Shown: positions 24,201 through 33,342, counted from the stretch's first letter. The stretch is DNA of 64,000 nucleotides from Phytoseiulus persimilis (GCA_037576195.1 CM075103.1:26682723-26746722); one strand, 5' to 3'. Notes: generated by a model not told the origin, from the letters alone. A program made the numbers and translations.

Positions 24201-27200
24201 TTTCAGGATGCCCCTTGTGCCTCGAATCCTTCGCGCTCCTGGAGGTTTCATCTCCCCGATCTGGCGGGATCCTCTCGGATTATTCTCCTCTCCCTCCCGC
24301 GCGGGAAGTTCTACCTCTGATTTGGGACCCTTCCCGCTAATTCCAAGCGGGTCACTTTCTTTATTTAATCCAAAAGTCATTGATTCAGTCGAGTTCCGTG
24401 ACCGGGTCCTGGATCCCCGGTTCCGAGTACCCGTGATCGCGTTTTCTTCGTGGTTCGCGGCCCATTTCGGAAGGCTCGCCGTGCGGCTTGAGCAACACGG
24501 TTTGCTGCAGCAACAACGTTTCGGCCTGAAGTACTACGAATCCAATTCCTGGCCGGGGCCTGGCGGAAACGGGAAAATTGCATGTCAACCTCGCGTCAAG
24601 TCAGGCTCGAGCTGGGAGAGTTGAAAAAAGGAAGTGAAACCAGGGTAAGGGTCAGTGAGCAGCGGCAGCAGAATCAGGAGCTACTCAAGCTTGCAAGACT
24701 CGAGATGTCCCAACACATTCTCAGGAGGCCGGGCCTGCCTGACCAAGCGATACCAGTGGCCAGGCTCCGTTCTCGATGCTGATCTTCAACTTGGAGCAAC
24801 CGCAAATTCGAAAATGCTTCTTCAAGCACTTTTGCTCGGACCGGCGCCCTGCCAACCGACCAACTTTAGCAACTTTCCAGGAGCATGACTCCTTCCCTGC
24901 CCTGGTTTCTACCGACGCCAACAGCAACCAGCCGCCGCAGCCCCTGGTCGCAACCCTCCGCTCAACCGGCTCAGTTTGTGAGTTGTGCTTTCCGAACATC
25001 TCCCGAGACGCAAGCAAACTCGCTCGATTGCTGTCGATGGATGAGTGCGTCACCCCTTTCCCCCTCGATTACTCCGAACTGCGTCCCTGGCTCCTCGCTG
25101 GCTCAATTTTTTTTCCTCGTTCTTCTTGTTCGGGCGAAAGCAGCCTCGAGGGGAAGACCTGATCGGAGATTAGCTTTGACAGCGTCGCCAAGGCCTGAAA
25201 TGAATTGAGCTAACCAACTATCTTGATGGAAAATGATCTTGTCGTTCGCTTACCAAGGCGCTTCCGAGTTTCATCCTGGTTCTCCTCTCGCGAGACGGCG
25301 GAGAGTGCCCCCCACCAGGCTACTAGGGCACTCGGCGCTCCGAGAACGGACGGGGGTTTTCGTGTTCGAACCGTCACAAATCCGAAACCACCAACGTTCG
25401 CATGCGCATCCACACGCGCGCGCGCGGTTGGAGGATCCTTTCCGCAAACCGGATTCATCACTACTTCGGGAGTTGCCCCGCGGGGTTCCGGAAGCACGAC
25501 ATGTTCCCTGTTGCGTTCTGCTCCGATTCGAATTGCTTCCATACGCCGCAACAACCGTTCTAATCCGCTCCCGTTTTTCCCTTCTTTCGCTGAAATCACC
25601 GATAGCTTACAATTAGTGGGTAGTCAAATCCACGAGATGGAAGCGCGCTCGAGTCGAATGCACCAGCATTGTTTCCGTCGTCCCGTATGTCTTCCTCAGA
25701 GAACATCTGTCAACTACAGTTGGTTCCACAGAAATCATCGGAACTCTGGAATACAATCCACATTTGCGCCAGTCTTGCGTACGGGGTTCTTAAATCCCGC
25801 CGTTCCTCTCGATCGGGTGTTTCCTCTCCCCTCCGACAGATAAAATGTCCCCCTCGCAGCCGAGAAATGCCCGCCTCCCCCCCCCTTTCCGCGCTCCCAT
25901 CTCCTCGATGCGGAGTGCTTCCCACTTCTGACTCCGGGGCTCCCCTTCGAGCGCGGAACGACCCCCCGAATAACGGATTCAAATTATCGGTTTGCTGCAC
26001 CGGGACGAAAACACTGTCAACAGCTCGGATCACTGGGTTGTTAGCGGCCCACGCGGAGTCGTCCATCTAATTCCATTACACAGAACGTACAGCAGACGTC
26101 GTGTTCGACAATACTATGATCGTATTCAATATCGTCCGTCCGTTCGTCCGAGGCCTTGTCGCGAAGATTACTCCTCTGGGACGAATTCATGTCGACCGCA
26201 AGCACGTACGTCGGGCAGCAAGGCGAACCGGTTGGTTGGCAGGATAAGACTCGATTGCATGTCCGACATGACTCGGCAGCGCAGAGCTCGGATACGTAGG
26301 TTCTCGGAAACACATCGGACAGCCCGCAGAGGCGGCACCACTCAAGCCTATTAGTTGCTGTTAATAGGATTAAAGGACAGCCGAACAGGAGGGTGGAAAA
26401 ACAGCTTCGTGAGACGCAAGCCAACGAAACCACGTGTTGTCAAACTGCAAGGTGTGAAGTTGCTGCGATCGAGTCGGGAGAGCGCTCAATTTAACAGCGG
26501 GGCTTCGCAAGCTCTTACAACGAGGCCGCCCTAGAGCGTACGGAGCGCTCATCGGGAACACCGTCCGAGCTGCACGTAGCTTCTTTCGAGAAGATCGCAT
26601 TCAAGGTTGAGCTGCGTTCTCAGCCGTGACCGTCACAACTTTTCGAAAGATGTCGCTGGAGCACTTCTCCTGATTAAGGTGACTTTTATTAGCTATGTTT
26701 CTGGAAACGTTGGCTCTCAACTCCCGTCCACGGGGTTTTACGACTCGGCTCGGAACGTGCGGAGGGCGGTTGAGCCCCAGACCGATTCATGTGGGCGTCG
26801 CTTCTGGGCGTCATGGGCGCTGAATGGAGGTGCCAAGGGTTTTGCAACGCCGGAGCCAGCTCAATGAAAGAGCTGGACTCGTGATGGACGTCGTTTCCCC
26901 TTTCGTCGTCCAGCGTCAGCTTACTGCCCGGTAGGTCCTTCCTCTATTCATAACAAATCCTGCTGAGCCTTGCCTGAATCTCACCGCCAGGACACACAGG
27001 ACCCACCGACAAGACCGAAGTCACCGGAGCATGAAGTTCGCCGGGGTAATACCCATCGGTGCCAGTGGTCGTCCACGTCGTGACAGTGCCGCCCGAAAGC
27101 AGAGCACGGTGTTGGTTCTTGGCAGTTGTAGGCGAACCAGTCGTTGAAAGACCGGCCCGGCCGGGAGAGAGACTGTGGTGAAGTGCGCAGGATGGTTGGG

Positions 27201-30200
27201 ATGAATGTACGCATGCGGGAGGAGGGGGCGGCCGAGCGAGGGGAGCAACGGCCAGCTCGGTCTCTCTCTCTCTCCGAGAGGGAAAGTGACAAAATGCCGT
27301 AATGACAAACCCGATTCCGAAAGCCCACACTTCTGCTCGCTCAGGCTCTTTTCGGTTAGCTGCCGATACCAGGTTACTGGTGCAGTGACGCGGCTCCTCA
27401 ATCCTCTCTTAGACCGGTTCACCTTTCCCCTTGGTGCTCGACTGTAGGCGATTGCGGAGGCACTGAATACAACGAAGCACGTGCGTGCAAATGGGCAGCC
27501 AGCTGCGGTCGAATCAGCTATGTGAAGCCGCGTGCCTGCGGACGTTTCTTTCAGGGGTCATTTTGGTCCTGATGTTAGATGCGAGAGAAAGAGATGATTG
27601 CTCGCAGAACCGGACGTCAATGGTCGCGGCGTGTTCCCGTTGGCAGGGCCGCCCGGAGCGGCCCATGCGGCTGGCCTTCGGTTCGACCCTGGCCGAGACC
27701 CGCCTCTCTGGTCGCGGCAAACAAGATGAAGGAGTTGTTCCTGTATCGACGTCTGACTGACGTCGCCCGCTCGATTCGTTGACTCATACAGCTCGAGCGG
27801 ACGTCAGAACGGCTCGGCAGATACGTCCGCGCCAAAATACATACATGGCCGCATCTGCCTGTGCGTTTATGCGTGTCGGTTGGTGAGGCTGCGTGCATGA
27901 CCCAGCCCCGTCCCGCTGAGTGCATTCCGGATGACACCTACCTGAGGGTGCACGCCCACAGCCTCGCGCCAATCAGACGAGGAGTCGGTGGAGTACTGTA
28001 ACCGACGGATGAGGGCCGGAAGGGGAAAGAAGATTGATATATAGAGGAAGCGGGAACGAAAGCAGACGGTAGGATCTGAGGGGGAAAAATGATACGGAGG
28101 TTCTTGAAAGAACGCGGCGCGAAGTCGCAGGCATCGGAACTTGCTCGAGGACGTTCGCGGTCGGGCAAAAAGCAGTGGGAACGGAAGGATGGGAGGGCAG
28201 ACGGAGCGATCGACAGCCGGGTCCAGAAGGAACACGGGATGAGAAAGATGGGGCCTGGCGCGCAAGGGTCGACGCCGGCACTGCGATAAGGTCACAAAGG
28301 GATGTCCCGTTGTTCCGCGAAACGATGCGGAGCATCTCGTTCCGGCGTGGTTGACGATACGCGTCATCTGAGCTTATTCTCCTCCTCGACGACGTCGTCA
28401 ACGGCTCGGCGATCGCCGTAGCGCCCATTAAGCCTCAGCAGGAATTGCTCACGGCTGGGCATTCATACGGAGGCTCCGATTTCGGCTGTGGCGATCCCCC
28501 TCTCCCAGCCCCCCCCCCCCCCCCCCCCCATCCCCGCCGATCTCTGGATGCTCACAGCTGCCTCGACCTTTCCTGTGGAGCAGAAATTATCTTCGTCGCG
28601 ACCATGCCCTGACCCTAACATGTGTTCCTGCCCTCTGTCTTAAACCTGGTCATGTCCGCGACGCCTGGCCCCGCAGGAATTGACCAACGAGATAGCCGAG
28701 GGCTCTAGGCGCGCTGAAGGCCACGATCTCTGATGGCTTCCGCGGTTCCCAGTCCGCCGAGGCAGATGTCGGAAAAGATTTCTTTGCGAATTCTCCATCG
28801 AACGTCACCCGTCTCAGCGATGTATATTGATGAAACGCGATAATGTCGAGTGATGCATCGGAATAGCTCCGAGTGTGGGTGGGAGACTGACGCGAGTCTA
28901 TGGATCGGAAGATGGCTCAGAAGTTGTTTCTTTTTCCTTTCAGAGCGCGTCAGAAGAGGAGTCTTCGTACGCCACGGTGAAGCGAACACCTCGACAGATC
29001 CGCCAGTCGGATTTCAACATATACAACTACCCGGCAGGAACGACGGGGACCATTATGCGGAGTCCAGACGAGATGTCGGACTTGGATCCGCAATCGATGC
29101 AGTGGGAAAGTGCGGGCTGCGGCAAGAAGTATCGAGCCATTCAAGGTAAGTACTTGAGTTAGAGCAGCTAATAACCTTCGAAGCTCTTTAAGCGTCAATA
29201 GACTGATATCACTGCCGCTATTAGGGGTTGAGGTAGGTGAGGAGGAGCAGGGGGGCAACGGCAGCGCATAGAGCACGTTGAAGGGCGGCGAAGGCCGAGC
29301 AGATCCAACGAGTCGGCTCAGTTCGCTTTTCGCTTAATTACCCGGCAGCGGAATGAGTCAGCCTGCTCACCCGACCCAACTACAGTGGAAGAGGGGCTCC
29401 GTCGACTCGGAGGGAAGCCAGTCCTCAGGGAAAAGGGGGAGGAGGCGGATCCCAGAACTCGTTAACGTTTGCCCTAGTGAACAATTCACTTTTCAAAGCC
29501 AACATCCACTCTTTAGTGCAGCAGTCGGTGGCAAAGCAAGAGAGAGCAAAGTGGGTCTGAATTTACTCTGAATCCGCTTTGAACCAGTGCCTCGTTCCCT
29601 CCTTTCCCTCCAGTCCTCAATCTAGCTCCCCTCGCATGACCTCCCACTATTCTCGTGTTGTTCATGTGGTGCCTCCCCCCCCCAATCTTTCCTGCCAACC
29701 TTTGCACCTCTTTTGACCTCACTTCCCCACTTGTGTTTCCCCTTCCATAGCTCCCACCTCCGATGACCGCTCTGAGCTCTGTTGACGCTTCCGCTCGTCT
29801 TTCTTGATCTCGTACTTTCGATTCTCCTCACTGCCGGGGCCCCTCACTCTTGTCCCCAACCGATCCGTTCCTCTCATACGAACCTGCCGCTCGACGCGAG
29901 ACGATCGACGGTGATTCCTTTGAATGTGGCTGCGACACCTCGTTGACTCAACACTCGATCTCGACTCGGTTGTCGGCGGTTTCTTTTATGATTCTCTTAT
30001 CACTGCTCCCCGCGACAAGACGATGAACTTCCGCACCCTCTAATGGTCATCTTGCCCTCATCGGATCCCCCGCTTCCGAGCTCCGGCTCACGGAACCGTC
30101 CTCTGAGGCTCCAGAATGCCCGCGTCCTTCCATTTTCTGTTACGGAAGAACTTTTGCTCGTGGCCGTCAAAGTGCAAAACAGCATTCTATCCGTTGTGTG

Positions 30201-30911
30201 TGTACAAAACCATTTGTCATGCCGTCATTCGTTACCCACATACTCGTCCAGTATCGTCCGAAGGAAAAAGATATCACACTGCAGACTTTATAGAGCTCTC
30301 GTCTCCTTCGCCTCGCCACCAACTGGGAACCCCTCGTCTTCATCTTGAATTTTTTGCTCTTTTCCCGCTCTCGACCCCTTCTCGTTTCATTTGCCACCTG
30401 TCCTCTCAGTGGGTTACTCGTGTGGCAAACGGGCGAAGTGACGGACGATTGTCAACAAAGGTGGATCTCGAAGAGGTCGTGATCTTCAACTTTGTGTCAA
30501 GGATCGTTATGAATGTCGACAACGGGAATTAATTCGATCATCAGGACAGCCAAGCTATGTGAGGCAGAGGGAGGCCGAAGGCCGGACATCCGGCTTGTTT
30601 CAGTTGAAAGTTGATGCGATGCCTTCGAACTGCGAGCCGCTCACCTTTCGAGAGGTGGGCAGATGCAGATCTCGGAATAAAAAGAAAGGGGCGGAGCGGG
30701 AGACGGAGGGGGAGGGGGAGGGGGAGCAGATCCTGATCCGTATCCGCTGATCATGGGGCAATCGATAGAAGGTCAAGGAAGTTGGGGCCCGATATTTCAG
30801 GAAGAGATATCCAGGGTCTTGAGGGAAAAATTTGGACATCCAAAGTCCGACAGCTGACCTTCTATTGCAGGGCTCGAGCATATGGTCAACCACCACGGAC
30901 ATCCGTACTGA
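121..30911 (+). CDS. Dscam-like: Dscam-like cell adhesion receptor, 3' part of gene (10 firm exons plus a proposed last exon)
   Basis: Proposed join: 121-252, 483-653, 955-1025, 2523-2781, 3132-3224, 7128-7316, 9791-10084, 17628-17780, 23870-24153, 28944-29145, 30871-30911. Every junction has AG/GT borders and the phase carries through without a stop. The product would be a type I membrane protein: four FN3 domains outside, one membrane helix, then a tyrosine-rich tail of about 170 residues. Dscam proteins act as homophilic surface receptors in neuron wiring and, in arthropods, in haemocytes. The identity rests on the FN6 signature SWREGGCPI, the FN5 signature HTLGGLECGQKY, and the order FN3s, helix, tail. 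The signal peptide and Ig domains must lie upstream of the window, because the first exon begins inside a codon. Compared with canonical Dscam (four FN3, Ig10, two FN3), the set here is FN1-FN2-FN5-FN6. The tenth exon is firm; the terminal exon is not. Confidence 0.88.
483..653 (+). CDS. Dscam-like: Exon b: C-terminal half of first FN3 domain (FN1-like)
   Basis: The acceptor is ttcttgacgcag and the donor g/gtaaat; both ends are phase 1. The translation begins ENWHIRKNKNVTV, has the EINNLLPATMY turn that precedes strand F, then VVRVLAMNAIGMSEVG, and ends at HIKTHNE. The L-P-A-T-x-Y and A-x-N-x-x-G elements are standard FN3 landmarks. NVT is a possible N-glycosylation site. Together with exon a this makes one full domain of about 100 residues, split in the middle by a 230-bp intron. 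Confidence 0.9.
955..1025 (+). CDS. Dscam-like: Exon c: N-terminal part of second FN3 domain (FN2-like)
   Basis: This is a 71-bp exon with acceptor gccattacag and donor aag/gtgagt, entering in phase 1 and leaving in phase 0. The reading is APEGPPLNVRLEAV followed by HSVRVSWK. The APxGPP opening and the VSWK core Trp followed by PP in the next exon are typical of FN2 in Dscam. The frame matches exon d exactly across a 1497-bp intron, which supports so small an exon. Confidence 0.87.
1026..2522 (+). other. Intron between FN2 exons c and d (1.5 kb)
   Basis: It begins gtgagt and ends with a T-rich tract and cag. I see no conserved coding block, repeat array or alternative copy of exon c or d. 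Open frames on either strand here have no recognisable protein. Confidence 0.8.
2523..2781 (+). CDS. Dscam-like: Exon d: remainder of second FN3 domain (FN2-like)
   Basis: The acceptor is ttttttgttctcag and the donor g/gtgagc (phase 0 in, phase 1 out). The translation opens PPRKELQHGELRGFYIGYK and continues through FVTVDSKDEQENEVDNN, ending NTEYTMVVQAFNDKGSGP and HVRTLEH. The G-E-x-x-G-(F/Y)-Y-x-G-Y-(K/R) stretch, the acidic insert after TVD and V-V-Q-A-F-N-x-x-G-S-G-P are closely conserved in FN2 of Dscam. The acidic insert (KDEQENEVDNN) is a little richer in Asn and Glu than I recall in insects. This exon is the strongest evidence for the family assignment of the second domain. Confidence 0.93.
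3132..3224 (+). CDS. Dscam-like: Exon e: N-terminal third of third FN3 domain (FN5-like)
   Basis: The acceptor is ctgactttaacttcag and the donor g/gtgagt; both sides are phase 1. The reading is DVPESPEFTVKATTKSSITL with AWPPVPRSSNI after it, which gives the first FN3 strands and the core Trp. The T-x-x-S-I-T-L pattern resembles the start of FN5. In canonical Dscam, FN3, FN4 and Ig10 would stand between FN2 and this point. Here only a 350-bp intron separates them, too short to hide roughly 900 bases of coding sequence. Confidence 0.88.
3225..7127 (+). other. Intron splitting FN5 (3.9 kb)
   Basis: It carries a pyrimidine-rich stretch at about 4740-5010 and an uninterrupted run of 18 G at 5884-5901. 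No alternative FN5 half-exon could be recognised. The rest shows nothing I can name. Confidence 0.75.
5884..5901 (+). repeat. Homopolymer run, 18 G
   Basis: This is an uninterrupted G run inside an intron. Similar runs occur at 8234-8247 (14 G), 13400-13415 (16 C), 28509-28529 (21 C), 33360-33370 (11 C) and 38510-38521 (12 C). Such tracts slip in replication and in sequencing, so the exact lengths may be unreliable. Confidence 0.95.
7128..7316 (+). CDS. Dscam-like: Exon f: rest of third FN3 domain (FN5-like)
   Basis: The acceptor is gaaatattgcag and the donor g/gtgagt, in phase 1 at both ends; it lies 3.9 kb downstream of exon e. The translation is GYNVYYRKQKSAEWMKSSV, then SHTLGGLECGQKYFLYMRAEN. 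The Cys in the L-x-C-G-x-x-Y-x-x-Y turn is characteristic of Dscam FN5 and is retained. The loop after AEN (SPVRGEP) replaces the more usual G-x-G-x-P form, so this is a somewhat diverged copy. A longer open frame starting at 6494 runs through this exon, but its upstream part is intron. Confidence 0.9.
7317..9790 (+). other. Intron between FN5 and FN6 exons (2.5 kb)
   Basis: It contains a run of 14 G at 8234-8247 in a purine-rich stretch of about 8160-8480. No Ig10-like or other domain exon is visible. Open frames here lack splice-compatible borders and family features. Confidence 0.75.
9791..10084 (+). CDS. Dscam-like: Exon g: fourth FN3 domain (FN6-like), complete in one exon
   Basis: The acceptor is ttctgtctgttttccag and the donor g/gtgagt. 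Both ends are phase 1, so the domain is a self-contained module of 98 residues. The reading starts APTAPEKQHLLSGNATAIAL, has LASWREGGCPIESFQVQYK, then SLVLTNLVPSMPYRLSVRA and TNSAGTTEAEYDF. The S-W-x-x-G-G-C-P-I and N-x-A-G-x-T-x-A-E-Y-x-F blocks are the hallmark of the last FN3 of Dscam proteins. NAT is a possible N-glycosylation site. It is the domain next to the membrane. Confidence 0.95.
10085..17627 (+). other. Intron before the transmembrane exon (7.5 kb)
   Basis: This is the longest intron of the gene part seen. It has a run of 16 C at 13400-13415, a purine-rich block at about 16800-16990 and a pyrimidine-rich block at about 17240-17350 near the acceptor. The longest open frames (10819-11454 and 14544-15146) have no recognisable content. 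No second transmembrane exon was found. Confidence 0.7.
17628..17780 (+). CDS. Dscam-like: Exon h: juxtamembrane stalk and transmembrane segment
   Basis: The acceptor is tgctcgttccctcttttcag and the donor g/gtgagt; both are phase 1. A short stalk (DNPLSSTVGARRSPFY) leads into LQLEVVLPVAASVVVVALI and IGAVCFVL, a hydrophobic run of about 23 residues closed by K-N-R. That is a single-pass type I helix with a positive stop-transfer side. The V-x-P-V-A-A-x-x-V-V-V-A pattern is close to the Dscam transmembrane exon. In insects this exon has alternative versions; I did not find a second copy in the flanking introns. Confidence 0.92.
17781..23869 (+). other. Intron between transmembrane and first tail exon (6.1 kb)
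   Basis: It holds an AT-rich patch at 22440-22530 with homeodomain-like and octamer-like words, followed by a CTG run. Frames such as 23103-23654 are open but have no acceptor and donor in phase. Nothing else can be assigned. Confidence 0.7.
22441..22530. promoter_or_regulatory. AT-rich intronic patch with transcription-factor-like words
   Basis: The stretch contains ATTTGCAT at 22450-22457, the reverse complement of the POU octamer ATGCAAAT, and overlapping TAATTA/ATTAAT homeodomain core sites at 22519-22527. It stands out from its GC-rich surroundings. It could be an intronic enhancer, but this rests only on motif content. Confidence 0.2.
23870..24153 (+). CDS. Dscam-like: Exon i: first cytoplasmic-tail exon
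   Basis: The acceptor is ctttcttcctcttcag (phase 1) and the donor cag/gtgagt (phase 0). The reading begins ESGGSGFGVLRKNQTAVG, passes a GVGVGVGG run, CVHLSDMDCKDAG, then EGYYATPYATTRLS and QLLCQQDQRKFSVPL, and ends DCFKQ. The YYATPYATT segment holds three tyrosines in a context seen in Dscam tails, where tyrosine phosphorylation recruits SH2-type adaptors; that role here is inferred. The exon joins in frame to exon h across 6.1 kb. A long frame continuing past 24153 to 24624 is intronic. Confidence 0.85.
24881..24977 (+). CDS. Possible cassette exon in the tail (weak)
   Basis: A usable acceptor (aactttccag) and a strong donor (gtgagt) frame 97 bases. In the phase left by exon i they read EHDSFPALVSTDANSNQPP, then LVATLRSTGSV, a Ser/Pro/Gln-rich peptide typical of disordered tails. 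The exon would end in phase 1. Joined to exon j it creates TAG at the junction, so inclusion would truncate the tail and remove the ITIM-like motif. It may be chance. Confidence 0.22.
28509..28529 (+). repeat. Homopolymer run, 21 C
   Basis: This is an uninterrupted C run inside the intron upstream of exon j. It is the longest mononucleotide tract in the window and is probably variable in length between individuals. Confidence 0.95.
28944..29145 (+). CDS. Dscam-like: Exon j: second cytoplasmic-tail exon with ITIM-like motif
   Basis: The acceptor is gtttctttttcctttcag (phase 0) and the donor g/gtaagt (phase 1). The reading is SASEEESSYATVKRTPRQ, then SDFNIYNYPAG, SPDEMSDLDPQSMQWESAG and KKYRAIQ. 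SSYATV fits the ITIM consensus (S/I/V/L-x-Y-x-x-I/V/L), a docking site for SH2 proteins. NIYNYP gives two further tyrosines. The acidic and serine-rich start is a plausible kinase-regulated patch. If the strong donor is not used, the frame continues five residues and stops at 29160-29162, which would give an intron-retained C-terminus. Confidence 0.85.
30871..30911 (+). CDS. Dscam-like: Proposed terminal exon, option 1
   Basis: The acceptor gctgaccttctattgcag has a good branch-like sequence and pyrimidine tract, and its phase matches exon j (G + GG = Gly). The added peptide would be GLEHMVNHHGHPY followed by TGA at 30909-30911. The sequence after it is AT-rich and looks like a 3' untranslated region. 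No textbook AATAAA follows closely. The alternative at 31149 is equally legal by phase, so this is a candidate only; a cDNA would settle it. Confidence 0.42.
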
Positions 30912-31148
30912 GACCACCTATATATAGAACCAACAAATATGAATTCCTAAATAAGATGTAATATAAGAGAAGCGAATGTGTTGTATGATTGCTCTGTTAT
31001 GCTCTTATGGCGACAAATGTCTAAGGAAATGATGATCGCATCGACGACGAGGACGCGAAGAATGATCATGAATGGTGTGTAAATAGTGTAAAGATTATTA
31101 CTATGATTTATAAGGATTTGCTGCGTCGGTTACGTTGCTCACCCGCAG

Positions 31149-31276
31149 AACTCGTCATCAACGTGCCTCGTGGACTTGAGCCAGGGTCGGCGTCGCAGCG
31201 ACAAGCGCTGACAGAAGGATCTCTGACTTTCAAAAACAGGGTTCTCAAAGAATTCCGGCGACAACAAGAACAATGA
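31149..31276 (+). CDS. Dscam-like: Proposed terminal exon, option 2
   Basis: The acceptor tacgttgctcacccgcag is followed in the right phase (G + AA = Glu) by ELVINVPRGLEPGS, then LTEGSLTFKNRV and EFRRQQEQ, with TGA at 31274-31276. The 42-residue extension has a charged, protein-like composition and would replace the short end offered by option 1. An ATTAAA that could serve as a polyadenylation signal lies at 31416-31421. I do not recognise the peptide as a known Dscam C-terminus. It could be a chance open frame. Confidence 0.33.
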
Positions 31277-33342
31277 AGTAAACGAAAAACGGAGGTCGGT
31301 ATGGAGTAGGGGGAAAACGCCAAGACTCCGAAACCAGAACCCTGAGGTAGAGGAATGCGGGAATGAAAGAGGAAGAGCAGGAGGAAGAGGAATAAGATGG
31401 GCATAGTTGAGCGCTATTAAAAACACGGAAGGGCGCTTTGAAGGAGGAGAAGTTTGTTAAACTTTAACAAGCTCTGACAAGAAACTGTTGTGCGCGGAAT
31501 TTTCCTGCAACGAAATATTACCTGAGGCTTATGGAGTTTAATGAAGGGTTTAAGAATCGCTCTCATATTTTGTGCCCGCTGCCGCCAGATTGCTTGCTCG
31601 GTTGGATGCACGCTGTTTGGACGACTCGTGCGCAGGACGCAGCCACGCTTGCGAAAAAAAAGATGGCACGTCCCTCCTTGTTTTGCTCGGACTCTAACTT
31701 CACGAAGAATAACCGTGATTCCTTGCTCCGAGGGTACCGCTCATCTCGTCCCGAAGTTGCTCCATGGAGCATATGTAGTTTTGTATTATGAGATTCGAGT
31801 TATACCACATTGTTCCGAGGCTATCCGGTTTCTGACGTCGGAGTTATACTTCCTCTGGTCCGAGCGGCAACTTCCAAATAATAATGTCCACCCTATGAAT
31901 ATCGGGCTGCTTTCCTCAAATGTGAAGTGCATCAGGCAGCGCTTGCTTTCCAGAAGCTCGCCGCATTCCCTCCCTGAATGCCAAGAATTTCTCAGAACAT
32001 CAAGGGGCCATCTTGGAATTTTCGCTCTCGCATTCCGGCTCATTGGGAGACTACATCCCTGGTGGAGAACTTCTCATGCTCCCCATGCAAGATAAAATTC
32101 GCAGCATACGCCCCGTAAACATTTCTCGCACATGTTGGGAGAGATCTTCGAATTACTCGATAATATTACGATTGTGTACTTTGCTTTCCCTCTCTTGCCG
32201 CAATGAATCCTCGGAGAGCTCCGCCGTAATCTCTCATGAGCCTTCCTTCATGCCAACATGACCAAAGATTGCTGAATCGCTGGTCAGAGCCCTTCTGTAT
32301 CCAACGGAATTCGGAGCATCACGGTCCAAACGCTCGACATATCCGGGTCGTCACTTGTAAAGGAAATGCTGTTCTCGACTGTATGAGTAGATGGACCACT
32401 GTTGTCTCCCAGAACTCAACCACTGCTCGTCAAACGACCAGACCGACCGCCTCCCGCCGATACCAATACTGGTCCAAGACTGCCGTGCCCTCACCTGCCT
32501 TCGCCGAAGACCCACGAGCCTACCAATCCACTCTCTCCTCTTCTTCCGGAGAGAATTGTTGCGTCTGTTGCATATTATTTATTTGCGAGTGTAAATGTGG
32601 AAATATACGGTTTCGAGATGAATGCGAAGGATAGCCAAATGACATTTGAGAATAAAATGAAAACGACATTTACCAAAAACCTGGACGTTCTTTCTGTATT
32701 GAGTCATTAAGCTCGTGCCATACGAGCTGTAAATTTTCAGGAGCAGCAGCTTTCCTTGCAACCTACTCCTTCCAAAATCCTCTCCGGACCATCTTACAAT
32801 TTTCGACGGAATCGATCTGTGGGAGATCAGGAATGGCGAGGCATCCGATCGACTTTATCGCAGCGAATTCTCATCTGGAGCCAGGAAAAAGTTGCGCGTG
32901 ATAAGGTGAGCCCGGTGGAGCTCTCTGCCGGGCACCTCGTGATCGCGACTCCCGAAGACCCTTGGGATGTTTCGCTTCAGATCCGGTTGAATGTAGCATC
33001 GTAGCTCTCCATACCGCGGTCCTCGCTGTGATGGCAATCTCGTCTTCCCAGAGCAGAATCATAAGCAGGAACACTGATTCCTGTCGCTCTCGACATGAGC
33101 TGTGATGAATCCAGTGACTCTCACGATCGAAGGCACCGATTTCGGAGAGCGCACCAATCTCAAGAAGTGTTTAGACGATCAGGAAGCTACTTGCCTCCCG
33201 TGAACTAAATTTTCTCATTTCCGAATCCGGTGATCCAAGAAGGTTGGTGTGCGAAGCATACGGGCTAGACCGCTAGCCCACAAATTAGAGAAGGAGGGTG
33301 CTGTGGCCAAGGTCCCGTAATTGGTCGAGCTTTCCAGACTTC
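31277..33342. other. No recognisable gene; one isolated exon-like frame
   Basis: An open block at 32741-32905 has a good acceptor (gtaaattttcag) and donor (aag/gtgagc). It encodes 55 codons in one phase, starting EQQLSLQPTPSK and ending SQEKVARDK. I do not recognise the peptide and see no partner exon. The rest of the stretch shows nothing I can assign. Confidence 0.4.
31416..31421 (+). promoter_or_regulatory. Possible polyadenylation signal ATTAAA
   Basis: ATTAAA is the commonest variant of the animal AATAAA signal. It lies 140 bases after the stop of terminal exon option 2 and 505 bases after that of option 1. An AATAAA at 30676-30681 could instead serve a transcript that retains the intron after exon j. 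Both motifs are short enough to occur by chance. Confidence 0.25.

Larger units (their letters stand above)
24154..28943 (+). other. Intron between the two tail exons (4.8 kb)
   Basis: It contains a possible cassette exon at 24881-24977 (listed separately) and an uninterrupted run of 21 C at 28509-28529, the longest homopolymer in the window. Other open frames show no family features. Confidence 0.7.

Noticed and set aside
23707..24624. 305-codon open frame on the plus strand
   Set aside because: It contains exon i (23870-24153), but the flanks are intronic: strong acceptor and donor sites bound the conserved tail sequence.
29353..29571. Frame reading WKRGSVDSEGSQSSGKRG as a possible further tail exon
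   Set aside because: No AG lies in the required phase after exon j, and an in-frame stop at 29335-29337 closes it upstream. The acceptor at 29348 leads to an immediate stop.
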